The notes under the pieces: generated by a model
Databases searched by the model: none
Seen by the model: only the letters and a program-made list of their open reading frames with translations
Told to the model about the DNA's origin: nothing
Assembly: GCA_005502915.1 (NCBI GenBank)
Contig: SCMT01000007.1
Location: 119,619-183,618, forward strand
DNA length: 64,000 nt
Origin: Lysobacteraceae bacterium 2PB
GTDB taxonomy: Bacteria; Pseudomonadota; Gammaproteobacteria; Xanthomonadales; Xanthomonadaceae
Direction of reading: 5' to 3'
Made by a program: the position numbers and the translations under genes
Shown here: positions 1 through 10,553 of the stretch, in pieces
Layout: each line of letters starts with the position of its first letter
How positions within the stretch are numbered: position 1 is the first letter of the stretch

Positions 1-325
1 AGATCGGATGGAAGGCGGGATGCACGTCGGAATTGGCGAACGCCAGCCACTTGTTCACTTCCGCGCGGCTCTTCGCGCTGCCGTCGCCGCCGAGGCCGGC
101 TTCGGGATGCAGGTCTGCGAGATAGTTGAGGATCGCGGCGTTCTGCGTGAGCACCCAGCCGTCGTCTTCGAGCGCGGGCACCGCACCTGCCGGATTGATC
201 GCGAGGTATTCCGGCTTGTAGCGGTCTTCGCGCGTGACGCGCACCGCTTCGTAGGGCTTGCCGATCCATTCGAGCACGATGTGGTCGGCGAGCGAGCATG
301 CGCCGGGCGAGTAGTACAGTTTCAT
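1..325 (-). CDS. glutathione S-transferase family protein (N-terminal part)
   Basis: The reverse strand reads a soluble glutathione S-transferase from an ATG at 325 down to the window edge, so about 108 N-terminal residues are visible and the C-terminal helical domain is missing. The protein begins MKLYYSPGACSLADHIVLEW, the thioredoxin-fold N-terminus of beta-class-like bacterial GSTs. The Ser/Cys around residues 6-11 occupies the usual active-site position, and the NPAGAVPAL loop with the cis-proline that binds glutathione follows at about residues 43-51. A QNAAILNYL stretch matches the end of the GSH-binding domain. The role inferred is glutathione conjugation or thiol chemistry in the cytoplasm; the substrate cannot be told. 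The gene is cut by the window, not visibly broken. Confidence 0.9.
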   Translation of the reverse strand, partial: MKLYYSPGACSLADHIVLEWIGKPYEAVRVTREDRYKPEYLAINPAGAVPALEDDGWVLTQNAAILNYLADLHPEAGLGGDGSAKSRAEVNKWLAFANSDVHPAFHPI

Positions 326-423
326 CAGCGACTCCGTTCCTGTGTGGGAGAGTGAGCCGGGATGATGGTTGGCGCATCCTCGCTGCTCAATCGTAGCCGG
401 TGGAACGCAGTGTCGTCGCCCGG

Positions 424-450
424 ACAAAACGAAGGCCGCGCGAGGCGGCC
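424..450 (-). terminator. intrinsic terminator of the cell-wall hydrolase gene
   Basis: A GC hairpin with 6-bp arms (434-439 and 445-450, loop GCGAG) is followed on the minus strand by TTCGTTTTG. It lies 44 bases past the stop of the hydrolase gene and before the GST start. Confidence 0.6.
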
Positions 451-493
451 CTGGAATGTTGCGGTGATGCAGCTGTGGTGAGCACTGCGCGAC

Positions 494-967
494 TCAGCCG
501 CGCGCGGGCTTGCGTTCCTTCGGCTTGAGCGACTGCACCTTGAGGAAGGTGTGATCGCCGATCGTGGCGACCTGGTAGGCGTTGCGCCAGCTCGGCTGCG
601 CGATCGACAGCGCGGCGAAGTGGCTGGCGCCGGGGACGATCTCCTTGCGTTCGCCTTCGGGCAGGGCCCAGTTGCGCTCGGATTCGAGCGCGATGGTGAC
701 CGCCTGCGACCAGGCCTCGGCATTGCCCAGCCGGGTGCCGGGAGAAACGAGGGTCGGCGCGAACTGCTTGCGGGCGGTGACGACTTCGCACATCGAGTCG
801 CCCCACAGGCCGCTGTCCTCGCGACGGAGGGCGACTTCGGCGACGGCCTGCTGGCCGCGGACCGGCTGGTTGCGGGCTTCGAGGTAGAGGGTGGTGCTGA
901 GACACAGGGAATCGGCGGCCTGGGGCGGCAACACCGACGCGATCCAGAGGATCCATGCGAGTTTCAT
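494..967 (-). CDS. SleB-like cell wall hydrolase (Hydrolase_2 family), exported
   Basis: A 157-residue protein with a short hydrophobic N-terminus (MKLAWILWIASVLPPQAADS) that looks like a signal peptide. The body begins LCLSTTLYLEAR and contains GQQAVAEVALRR at about residues 39-50, matching the catalytic core of the SleB/CwlJ cell-wall hydrolase family, in which the early Glu (here in YLEAR) is thought to be the catalytic acid. A SHFAAL segment near residue 115 is the family's conserved histidine region. The family cleaves peptidoglycan; in Gram-negative bacteria it is probably a periplasmic lytic enzyme. The protein is single-domain, with no binding module seen. It is transcribed on the minus strand and ends in its own hairpin; it does not look co-transcribed with the upstream fadH, which ends 563 bases away. 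Confidence 0.75.
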   Translation of the reverse strand: MKLAWILWIASVLPPQAADSLCLSTTLYLEARNQPVRGQQAVAEVALRREDSGLWGDSMCEVVTARKQFAPTLVSPGTRLGNAEAWSQAVTIALESERNWALPEGERKEIVPGASHFAALSIAQPSWRNAYQVATIGDHTFLKVQSLKPKERKPARG

Positions 968-1530
968 TGGGACTCCTTGCTCCGTTGCTTCGGGCCGTAC
1001 GGGGGCGCTGTCGCATGGCGGGGGGCCTGACAGGGCTTCGTGATCGGCGGGACGAGTTGGCGTACTGGGGAGGGCGAGCGACTCTGTGGTCGCTTGGCGT
1101 CTGCCGGGCGCTCTCTGCGGAGCGCTGTCGCCGGAATCAGACCCTTGCCCGAACGTGGACCGGGAACAGGGGCTTCACCTCTTCGGGTGGGGCATCGCCT
1201 GCCGCGGTCTCGCGCTGGTCCCGCACTGGCCAGGGCGGGAAAGCGGGCGCATCGTAGCCGGCGAAACATAATGCCAGCTGAACGCGAAATCAGAACTTCA
1301 TGATTTGACTGGAGTTTTTGTTCAGAAGGCTGCGTAAGCCCCTGTTCTCGCAGGCGTATCAGCCCGTGCTGAGTCATGCCACAGGCGCTGCGCTGCTGCA
1401 CCTCAAGCCGCGATCGCGTTCACGAATTGCGCGGATTTCGGGGTTGAAATGCCCCGTGGAACAAGATTTTCATGTTCCACGAGGCTTCGGAGCAGGGTTG
1501 CGGGTCTGTCGCAGTGCGCGGATACGGCGG
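968..1530. other. 563-bp stretch without a recognisable gene
   Basis: Several overlapping open frames exist on both strands, but none has a recognisable domain or codon pattern. The only structure I see is an inverted repeat at 1455-1481 (9-bp arms around GTGGAAC/GTTCCAC). It has no U-tract on either strand, so it is not a clear terminator for fadH, which ends at 1531. Confidence 0.4.
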
Positions 1531-3630
<2,100 letters not shown>

Positions 3631-3739
3631 TCAATACGTTGGCGTATGGAGTGGGGAGGGTGCCGGGAATGCGCGGCGGATTCAAGCATGGCATGCGGCC
3701 GGGGCGGGGAGGCGCTTGCAGGCATGTCCTTGAGGGCGT

Positions 3740-3838
3740 GCCCCCCACCCCGACCCTCCCCCGCAGGCGGGGGAGGGAGCAAAGCGATGGCGATCTTCTC
3801 CTTCCCCTGCATCGCGGGGGAGGGCCGGGGTGGGGGCA
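3740..3838. repeat. GC-palindromic intergenic repeat (CCCTCCCCCGC type)
   Basis: A perfect 11-bp palindrome with a 2-base AG spacer lies at 3754-3777, built on CCCTCCCCCGC/GCGGGGGAGGG. A second, diverged copy lies around 3800-3825. The outer flanks CCCCCCACCCCG and CGGGGTGGGGG are also mutually complementary, so the whole block can fold into one large structure. The same core recurs at 48796-48913 and 56150-56245. It lies between the divergent fadH and condensin genes. Confidence 0.85.
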
Positions 3839-3928
3839 AGGAGACGGGACACCGGCCCCGTTGCCATCCGCCCCCGCATCGCCGACCATGGCCGCCCTTT
3901 GCCAGACGCCCCGAACGCCGACGCCTTG

Positions 3929-5377
3929 ATGGAGCCCAGCGACCACCCCGACAGCGCGCCCATGCGGGATTTCCTCCGCCCGGGCATCGTCGCCGAGGAC
4001 CTGCCCGAGCTCCACCCGCTGCTCGCCGCGCGCGACCAGCTGCGCGCCTTCTCGACCCTGTTCCACGGCAGCGAAGAAGCGGTGATGCTGCGCCTGCTGG
4101 TGCTGCGCGCCATCGGCGAGCGCGGCGAGGCGCCGGACTGGTCGCCGCAGGAACTGCGCGACACCTTTTCCTATCTCGACCCGGTCAAGTGCGACACGGT
4201 GCTGCAGCGGCTGCGCGACAACCACCTGCTGCTGTGGGACGGCGGTACCCAGCGCTACCGCATCAGCCCGGTCGGTCGCCAGGCGCTGGCCGCCATCGGC
4301 ATGCTCCTGCAGTTCAACCGGGAAGGCGACGAACTGGCCTACGTCACCGCGCAGATCGCCGCCGGCCAGGCGGTCGGCAAGGTCGGCGCCGACGACCTGC
4401 AACATCTTCTGTCGCGCCTCAACGAACTGCGCGCGGATTTCGACGAAGCCGTGCTCAGCGGCTCGGAACACCGCATCCATCGCGCCGCGAACACCCTGCA
4501 GTCGGTATGGCGCTGGGTGGAGAAGGGCACCGAGATCGTCAACCGCATCGCCGCAGACGACATGCTCGACGCCGCGACGCACCGCGTCGCCCAGCAGATC
4601 GGTCGTGCGCAGAGCGCGATGCTGCGCCAGACCAGCGTGTTCCAGCGCGCCCTCAACCAGCTCGACCGCCATCGCGTGCATCTCGGCGCCAGCGGCCTGT
4701 CCTCGTCCGACGTGAACCGCTACCTGCGCGCGATCGACGCCAAGGCGCTGCGCGCGCATGCTGACGACGCCCTGGCCACGGTGCCCGCGCCGGCCTTCGC
4801 GCTGTCGCCGATCGCCCTGGACGTGGCCGAGTTCGAGTTGATCGAACGCGAGCGCGAGGCGGCCGAGAACGAAGACCTGCCGAGCGCCCAGGCGGTGCCT
4901 ACCGACGCCGCGATCCCGCTGCCCGAGTCCGACGAGACCGTCGCGCGCAGCTGGCTGGATCAGCTCGGCGCGCTCGCCGAAGGCGGCCGGCTCGCCGACC
5001 TCGTGCCGCACGGCGACTTCGTGCGCAGCGCCTACCGCTTCTCGCTGCTCGGCCTGCTCGGCGATCCCGGCGCGGAAAACCGCAGCGGCGTGAGCGCCGA
5101 ACTGGCGCGCATCCCGCTGCGCTGGCGCACCACGCGCGAACTCGAACCCGTCGGCCGTGCCGGCGTCGCCATGATCAGCCGCAGCGAACTCGTGCCTTGC
5201 GACGGAGGCGAGCCCGCGCCCGAGCCTCCTGACGACGCGCCCGACGACACGACTGACGACGCGCCCGGCCCCGCTGCCGACGATGCGCAGGCCGAGGCCC
5301 CGACCGCCGCGCCGCGCAAACGCAAACAACCGGTTGGCGCCGGCAAGGCGCCCGCCAAACGCAAGAAGACCGCATGA
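3929..5377 (+). CDS. MukF/MksF-like condensin kleisin subunit
   Basis: First gene of a tightly coupled three-gene operon ending in an SMC-type ATPase, so it is read as the kleisin (MukF/MksF/JetA-like) subunit that bridges the ATPase heads. From the ATG at 3929 it is 482 residues. An N-terminal winged-helix-like region (about residues 25-115, including ELRDTFSYLDPVKCDTVLQRL) is followed by long helices rich in Ala, Arg, Leu and Glu through about residue 270, as in MukF. The C-terminus is acidic and then strongly basic (ending RKRKQPVGAGKAPAKRKKTA). An in-frame ATG at 3830 falls in the intergenic repeat and is unlikely; 3962 is an alternative start. Its stop overlaps the next start as ATGA. 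The assignment rests on position and fold-like pattern more than on a diagnostic motif. Confidence 0.7.
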   Translation: MEPSDHPDSAPMRDFLRPGIVAEDLPELHPLLAARDQLRAFSTLFHGSEEAVMLRLLVLRAIGERGEAPDWSPQELRDTFSYLDPVKCDTVLQRLRDNHLLLWDGGTQRYRISPVGRQALAAIGMLLQFNREGDELAYVTAQIAAGQAVGKVGADDLQHLLSRLNELRADFDEAVLSGSEHRIHRAANTLQSVWRWVEKGTEIVNRIAADDMLDAATHRVAQQIGRAQSAMLRQTSVFQRALNQLDRHRVHLGASGLSSSDVNRYLRAIDAKALRAHADDALATVPAPAFALSPIALDVAEFELIEREREAAENEDLPSAQAVPTDAAIPLPESDETVARSWLDQLGALAEGGRLADLVPHGDFVRSAYRFSLLGLLGDPGAENRSGVSAELARIPLRWRTTRELEPVGRAGVAMISRSELVPCDGGEPAPEPPDDAPDDTTDDAPGPAADDAQAEAPTAAPRKRKQPVGAGKAPAKRKKTA

Positions 5378-6171
5378 CGTCCTTCGACCCCGTTGCATCG
5401 CTGATCGCACGCCTGCTGGCCGAACGCTGGCTGCCACGCGACGACCACGCCGTCCGCCAGATGCTGATCGACGCCGGCCCGCGCGCCGAACTCGACCGCC
5501 GCCTCGCCGAGTCCGGCCTGCGCCTGCTCGAACATCCCTACGCCGCGCACGTCGCGCTGGGGATCGCGAAGGCGCAGGAAACCGACGTGTTCGGCGGCGG
5601 CCGCGCCTGGGCCGCCAGCAACCTGCAGCTCGATCGCGACGCGCTGGCCCTGCTGGTGGTGATCTGGGCGCAGCTGATCCTGCCCAAGCGCCAGCGCCAG
5701 CTCGATCGCCAGGAAAACGACCGCGCGCAGGACCAGTCGCAGATGTTCGCCGAGCTCAAGCCGGTGCCGGTCGGCGCCGAGATCGTCGAGCCGCTGAGCG
5801 AGCGCACGCTGATCGCCGACTTCGGCGACAAGCTCGGCGGCAAGACCCGCATCAGCTTCAACCTCGGCATCCTCGCCCGCCACGGCTTCATCCTCCGTCG
5901 CCGCGAACGCGTGCACGAAGGCCCGCTGCTCGACCTGGCCTTCGACTACGAACGCATCGCCGGCCGGATCATGGGCGGCGCGCTGGCCTTCGTCGTCGAG
6001 CGCGCCCGCGAGAGCGTGATGCATGCGCGCGACGTCGAGGACGTGTACGTGACCGACGATGTCGTCCATGACGAGGTCGTCCACGACGAAGTTGCGCACG
6101 ACGAAAGCGTGCAGGACGAAAGCGTGCAGGACGACCCCATCGCCGATGAAACCGCCGGGGAGGGCCGCTGA
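5374..6171 (+). CDS. MukE/MksE-like condensin subunit with acidic repeat tail
   Basis: This 265-residue protein is encoded between the kleisin-like and SMC genes, overlapping the first by 4 bases and the second by 1, the position of MukE/MksE/JetB. These are winged-helix dimers that bind the kleisin and regulate the ATPase. Residues 1-220 are predicted mostly helical, with a late winged-helix-like segment (TRISFNLGILARHGFILRRR, about residues 160-179). Residues 231-254 are a tandem of pentapeptides of the V-H/Q-D-E-V/S type, which makes the tail strongly acidic and is mirrored in the DNA as imperfect 15-bp repeats (6064-6135). The tail has no counterpart in MukE that I know of and may be a variable linker. 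Function is inferred from operon context. Confidence 0.68.
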   Translation: MTSFDPVASLIARLLAERWLPRDDHAVRQMLIDAGPRAELDRRLAESGLRLLEHPYAAHVALGIAKAQETDVFGGGRAWAASNLQLDRDALALLVVIWAQLILPKRQRQLDRQENDRAQDQSQMFAELKPVPVGAEIVEPLSERTLIADFGDKLGGKTRISFNLGILARHGFILRRRERVHEGPLLDLAFDYERIAGRIMGGALAFVVERARESVMHARDVEDVYVTDDVVHDEVVHDEVAHDESVQDESVQDDPIADETAGEGR

Positions 6172-8960
6172 TGTTCGAGTTCCGCTCCCTCGAAGTCGTC
6201 CACTGGGACTACTGGCAGCGCTTCGAGCTGCCGCTGGACGGTGCCATCGTCACCGTCGTCGGCCCGAACGGTTCGGGCAAGACCACGCTGCTCGACGCGC
6301 TGCGCACCATCCTCGCCATCGAGGACCGCGACACCGCGCGCGACTACAAGACCTACCTGCGCCATAACGGCAAGTCCCATGCCTGGCTGCGCGCCGTGGT
6401 CAGCAACCGCCAGGACCGTCGCGGCGGCCGCCCATTCTTCCCGCTGAAGGACGAGACCGTCACCCTGTTCTGCCGCATCCGCAAGAAGGGCGGCGAATGG
6501 GTGCGCGACTACCGCATCGCCGGCGGCGACGTGCCGATCGAGGAGAACGAGCAGGGCGGCGACTGGATGGGCGTGCGCGACTACCGCGTCCGCCTTGCCG
6601 GTGCCGGCCTCACCCGCGCGATCTGCCGCGTGCTCACCCTGGAGCAGGGCGCCACCGACAAGCTCTGCCAGTACTCGCCGCGCGAACTGCTGCAGCTGGT
6701 CTTCGACGTGTTCGAGGACAAGGCGGTACTCGATGACTACCAGCGCGCGCGCAACGAGCAGTTCGACGTCGAGCGCGAGATCGTCCAGCTGCGCCAGGAC
6801 CTCGCCGGCCTGCACGTGCGCCTCGAAGCCGCACGCGCCGATGTGCGCTCGTACGAGGAAGGCCGCTCGCTGCGCAACGAACTGCAGCGCCTGCAGGCGG
6901 AGATCGCGCCGAAGGTCGAACTGGCCGAACTGCGCACGGAAACCCTGGGCGCGCGCGCCAGCCTCGTCGGCCTGCGTCGCAGCCTGTTCGAACGCGCCGC
7001 GCTGCGCGACGCCGCCCGCGCGAAGCATGCCGAAGCGCTGGTCGCCGTCGAGCAGCTGCGCGAGCGCCTGAAGCAGGACCGCAGCGACGCCCGCCAGGCC
7101 GAAGCGCAGTTCCAGCAGGCGCGCGACCTCGCCCGCGACGCCGAGAAGCTCATCCAGCGCCACGACGAACTGCTGGTGTCCGACGCCGAACGCGGCGCCG
7201 TGGATGCCGACACGCTGGCCGCGCGCATCGAGCAGACCCGCACGCGCCAGGCCGAGCTGCATTTCGAGGAGAAACGCGATCGCCAGCGCGCCGCCGAACT
7301 CACCGCCGAACTCGCCGCGCACGGCCGTGGCGAAAACCCGGTGCCCGCCGACGAGCGCGCCTTCCGCAAGGCCCTCGACGACGCCGGCATCCGCCATCGC
7401 GCATTGACCGAACTGGTCGAGATCCGCGACCCGGAGTGGGCCGTCGCCGTCGAAGCGGTGCTGCGCCCGTATCGCCAGCTGATCGTGCTCGAGAACCCGA
7501 AGGACGCCCGCGACGCCTGGCGCCTCGGCGAGCAGATGGAGTACCGCCACTTCGTCGTCGCCGACCGCGCGCCCGCCGGCAAGGCCAGCGCCGGCACGCT
7601 GCTCGAAGTCGTGCGCTTCGCCGCCGACCCGCCGGCCTGGCTGCCGCGCCAGCTCGATCGCATCCGCCGCGTCGCCGACATCGAGCACGGCGCGAAGCTG
7701 CCCAAGGACCAGGACTGGATCACCCGCAACGGCTACCTGCGCGAGCATCGCGGCGGGCGCCACATCGGCGGCGGCCCGCAGGTGTTCGGCGCCGGTGCCA
7801 AGGAAGCGCGGGCCCAGGCGCTGCGCGTCGAGCAGGCCACGCTGATCCAGCGCGCCCAAGCCCGCGAAGCCGAACTGCAGACCCTGCGCCAGCATCTCGC
7901 CGCCGACGAGGCCCGCCTGCGCGGCCTCGACGGCGCGCAGGAGCTGGTCGCGCGCGCCGCCGAATTCGCCGAAGCCAAGGCGCGCTTCCCCGAGCTGTCG
8001 CAGGCCGCCGCCGATGCCGCCGAGGCCATGCAGGCCGCCAAGGCCCGGCTCGATGCCACCCTGCAGGACGACAAGCGTGCCGACACCGCCGTCGCCACCA
8101 GCGCCTACGAAGCCGAGCGCCTCGAACGCGAACTGGAGCAGGCGAGGGCGCAGATCGACCACCAGCGCCGGCAGCTGGCGCGACGCGTCGTCGACTTCCG
8201 CGCCCGGCGCGCGAAGATGCCCGCTGCCTGGCGTTCGGCCGAGGCCCTGGCCGCCGCGCGTGAGGAGTACGAGAGCCTGCATGCGGTGCGCAAGGAGATC
8301 GAGCGCATCGGCGAGCGCCTGGCCCGCGACCGCTACGTCGAGGACGACGCCTGCGTCGCCCTGCGCGACAAGATCGGTGCCGACCACCACGACATGGAAA
8401 CCACGCTGGCCCGCCGCGAAGCGCATCTCGACCGCGCGAAGCGGCTGACCGAGGAAGCGCGCGGCGCCTACCTGAACGTGCTGCGCGCCACCGTCCGCCG
8501 CTACCGCAAGAACCTCATCGCGCTCGGCGAGCTGGCGGGGATCGCCGTGGACGCCGAGATGCCCGAACTGGTCAACGACGACGTCGCCCTGGCCCAGGCC
8601 GGGCTGTCGGTCCGCTTCGACTTCGACCGCAAGGGCTGGATCGGCCTGGACGACGGCGAGGCCTCGGGCGGCCAGCAGGTCATGAAGTCGCTGCTGCTGC
8701 TCGTCGCCCTGCTGCGGGACGAGGACCAGCCCGGCGGCTTCGTCTTCATCGACGAGCCCTTCGCTCATCTCGACGTGTTCAACATCGAGAAGGTCGGTCG
8801 CTTCCTCCGCGCCACCGACGCGCAGTACATTCTCACCACGCCGATCACCCACAACCTCAACGTCTACGAACCATCCGACCTCGTGCTGGCCACCAGCAAG
8901 CGTCGTCCGGGCGGGTCGTGGGCCGAACCCGTGGCTGTGATCAAGCGCCAGCGGGATTGA
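6171..8960 (+). CDS. SMC/MksB-like condensin ATPase
   Basis: A 929-residue SMC-family ATPase whose start overlaps the previous stop (TGATG). The Walker A motif GPNGSGKTT is at residues 31-39. Two long charged coiled-coil arms (about 185-390 and 550-790) flank a globular middle of about 400-545 that would be the hinge. The ABC signature ASGGQQ is near residue 830 and the Walker B/D-loop FIDEPFAHLD near 857-866. Length fits MksB rather than MukB (near 1490 residues). With the two preceding genes it would form a MukBEF-like loop-extruding complex acting in chromosome organisation or, in the Wadjet relatives, in plasmid exclusion. The nuclease/toprim gene (JetD/MksG) that marks Wadjet is absent: the next gene is an OmpA homologue. 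Cytoplasmic, nucleoid-associated. Confidence 0.88.
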   Translation: MFEFRSLEVVHWDYWQRFELPLDGAIVTVVGPNGSGKTTLLDALRTILAIEDRDTARDYKTYLRHNGKSHAWLRAVVSNRQDRRGGRPFFPLKDETVTLFCRIRKKGGEWVRDYRIAGGDVPIEENEQGGDWMGVRDYRVRLAGAGLTRAICRVLTLEQGATDKLCQYSPRELLQLVFDVFEDKAVLDDYQRARNEQFDVEREIVQLRQDLAGLHVRLEAARADVRSYEEGRSLRNELQRLQAEIAPKVELAELRTETLGARASLVGLRRSLFERAALRDAARAKHAEALVAVEQLRERLKQDRSDARQAEAQFQQARDLARDAEKLIQRHDELLVSDAERGAVDADTLAARIEQTRTRQAELHFEEKRDRQRAAELTAELAAHGRGENPVPADERAFRKALDDAGIRHRALTELVEIRDPEWAVAVEAVLRPYRQLIVLENPKDARDAWRLGEQMEYRHFVVADRAPAGKASAGTLLEVVRFAADPPAWLPRQLDRIRRVADIEHGAKLPKDQDWITRNGYLREHRGGRHIGGGPQVFGAGAKEARAQALRVEQATLIQRAQAREAELQTLRQHLAADEARLRGLDGAQELVARAAEFAEAKARFPELSQAAADAAEAMQAAKARLDATLQDDKRADTAVATSAYEAERLERELEQARAQIDHQRRQLARRVVDFRARRAKMPAAWRSAEALAAAREEYESLHAVRKEIERIGERLARDRYVEDDACVALRDKIGADHHDMETTLARREAHLDRAKRLTEEARGAYLNVLRATVRRYRKNLIALGELAGIAVDAEMPELVNDDVALAQAGLSVRFDFDRKGWIGLDDGEASGGQQVMKSLLLLVALLRDEDQPGGFVFIDEPFAHLDVFNIEKVGRFLRATDAQYILTTPITHNLNVYEPSDLVLATSKRRPGGSWAEPVAVIKRQRD

Positions 8961-9054
8961 TGCGCCATGGGGAGCAGAGGCCTGTTTTTACTGGCCAGGC
9001 AATCGATGTTGCAGCGCATCAAATGTCACGGAACCGTGCTTGGCTTCGCAAAAC

Positions 9055-9063
9055 TGTTATGCT
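9055..9063 (+). promoter_or_regulatory. putative extended -10 element of the ompA-like gene
   Basis: TGtTATGCT is an extended -10 sequence (TG at 9055-9056, hexamer 9058-9063) in an AT-rich patch between the condensin operon and the OmpA gene. No convincing -35 is seen, which extended -10 promoters can tolerate. Confidence 0.4.
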
Positions 9064-9097
9064 AGTGTTAACAAGGCCATGACGCGGCCGGATGATA

Positions 9098-9181
9098 ATG
9101 AACGAGATGCGTGCCAAGATGGCCACGGTCCAGTTCACGATCGAAACCACCGAGTCTTTCAATTCCTCCAAGGAGCATTGA
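9098..9181 (+). other. possible 27-codon leader ORF upstream of ompA-like gene
   Basis: An ATG-initiated frame of 27 codons ends in TGA at 9179-9181, five bases before the OmpA-like ATG at 9186. Its last codons overlap that gene's ribosome binding site AAGGAG (9170-9175). It may be a chance frame in the 5' leader. If translated, it would couple or occlude initiation of the downstream gene. Confidence 0.25.
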
Positions 9182-9185
9182 GTAC

Positions 9186-10319
9186 ATGAACAAGAAACTC
9201 CTCTGCGCTGCGCTGCTGAGCGGCCTGGCCGTGGCCCAGACCGCCTCCGCGCAGGACTACGATGACCGTTGGTACCTCACGCCGGGCGTGGGCTTCAACG
9301 TCCAGGACAACCAGCGCGGCACCAACAACGCCCCGTTCGTGGCCCTCGGCTTCGGCAAGAACCTCAGCTCGACCTGGTCGCTCGACGCCCAGCTGAACTA
9401 CCAGAAGCCGACCTTCGGCAACAACCGCAACAACCTGCGCAACCCGAACGTCGCCGGCGCCGTCAGCGGCTTCGCCCAGGACCAGAACTGGAGCCAGTAC
9501 GGCATCTCGCTGGACGTGCGTCGCCACTTCCGCGCCGAAGGCCGCAACTGGAATCCGTACATCCTCGCCGGTATCGGCTACCAGCGCTCCGAGGAAGAGT
9601 TCGACGCCTACCCGAATCCGGTTTCGCCGGGTGAGCGCAAGGACGCCAACCTCGCCACCAAGATCGGTGGTGGTCTCGAAGGCGACCTCGGCCCGGTCCG
9701 CACCCGCCTCGAGCTGGCCTATCGCATGGACTTCGACGATACCAGCGTCGCCAATCCCGACGAGAGCTGGTTCGGCGACGTGCTCGCCTCGGTCGGTTTC
9801 GTGATCCCGCTGGGTCAGGAAGCTGTCGCCGAAGTGCCGGACGCCCCGCCGCCGCCGGCTCCGAACTGCGCCGACAAGGACAGCGATGGTGACGGCGTCA
9901 ACGACTGCAACGACAAGTGCCCGAACTCGCAGGCCGGTGAAGCCATCGGTCCCGACGGCTGCAAGGTCGCCATCGCGATCGACCTGAAGGGCGTGAACTT
10001 CGACTTCGACAAGGCCACCCTGCGTCCGGACGCCGTTGCGATCCTGAACGAGGCCGTCGAAATCCTGAAGCGCTACCCCGACCTGAAGGTCGAAGTCGCC
10101 GGTCACACCGACCTGTGCGGCAACGACGGCTACAACCAGTCGCTGTCGCAGCGTCGTTCGCAGACCGTGTACGACTACCTGACCAGCAACGGCATCGACA
10201 GCAGCCGCCTGGCCGGCCCGAACGGTTACGGCGAGAGCCGTCCGCTGGTGCAGACCGAGCAGACCTCGCCGGCTTGCCGCAACGAGACCAACCGTCGCAC
10301 CGAGCTGAACGTCCAGTAA
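9186..10319 (+). CDS. OmpA-family outer membrane protein
   Basis: A 377-residue outer membrane protein. A signal peptide (MNKKLLCAALLSGLAVAQTASA) leads into an N-terminal eight-strand-type barrel (about residues 23-215, with repeated aromatic-girdle strands such as WYLTPGVGFNVQDN). A thrombospondin type-3-like calcium loop follows (CADKDSDGDGVNDCNDKCPN, about 226-245). The C-terminal OmpA peptidoglycan-binding domain (about 265-377) contains VNFDFDKATLRPDA and the LSQRRSQTVYDYL segment whose Asp/Arg pair binds diaminopimelate in the family. The protein would tether the outer membrane to the cell wall. The start at 9186 is fixed by AAGGAG 10 bases upstream and by the signal peptide. The gene is monocistronic, ended by a strong terminator. 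Confidence 0.93.
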   Translation: MNKKLLCAALLSGLAVAQTASAQDYDDRWYLTPGVGFNVQDNQRGTNNAPFVALGFGKNLSSTWSLDAQLNYQKPTFGNNRNNLRNPNVAGAVSGFAQDQNWSQYGISLDVRRHFRAEGRNWNPYILAGIGYQRSEEEFDAYPNPVSPGERKDANLATKIGGGLEGDLGPVRTRLELAYRMDFDDTSVANPDESWFGDVLASVGFVIPLGQEAVAEVPDAPPPPAPNCADKDSDGDGVNDCNDKCPNSQAGEAIGPDGCKVAIAIDLKGVNFDFDKATLRPDAVAILNEAVEILKRYPDLKVEVAGHTDLCGNDGYNQSLSQRRSQTVYDYLTSNGIDSSRLAGPNGYGESRPLVQTEQTSPACRNETNRRTELNVQ

Positions 10320-10342
10320 TTCCGGTCGTTCCGCAGCGCTCC

Positions 10343-10376
10343 ACGAAGCCCGGCCTTGTGCCGGGCTTCGTTTTTT
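10343..10376 (+). terminator. intrinsic terminator after the ompA-like gene
   Basis: A 12-bp perfect stem (ACGAAGCCCGGC paired with GCCGGGCTTCGT, 5-base loop CTTGT) is followed by a run of Ts at 10371-10376. Confidence 0.93.
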
Positions 10377-10553
10377 CGTGTCTGTGAAGGCCTGTCGGGG
10401 GTGGTGGCCTCTGCATGCCGTCCTTGCTGGCGGTCCTGCATGGCGCGGCGATTCCTGCGCGCGATCACGTTCCTTGTCTTGCGGGATCGCAAGCGGTTGT
10501 CCCCGTCTGCGTGCGGGCCTACACTCCGGGCACGTTCGTCGAGGAGAGTCCGC

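Noticed and set aside
5946..8852. 968-codon minus-strand frame opposite the SMC gene
   Set aside because: The plus strand has Walker A, signature and Walker B motifs in the right order. The antisense frame has none.
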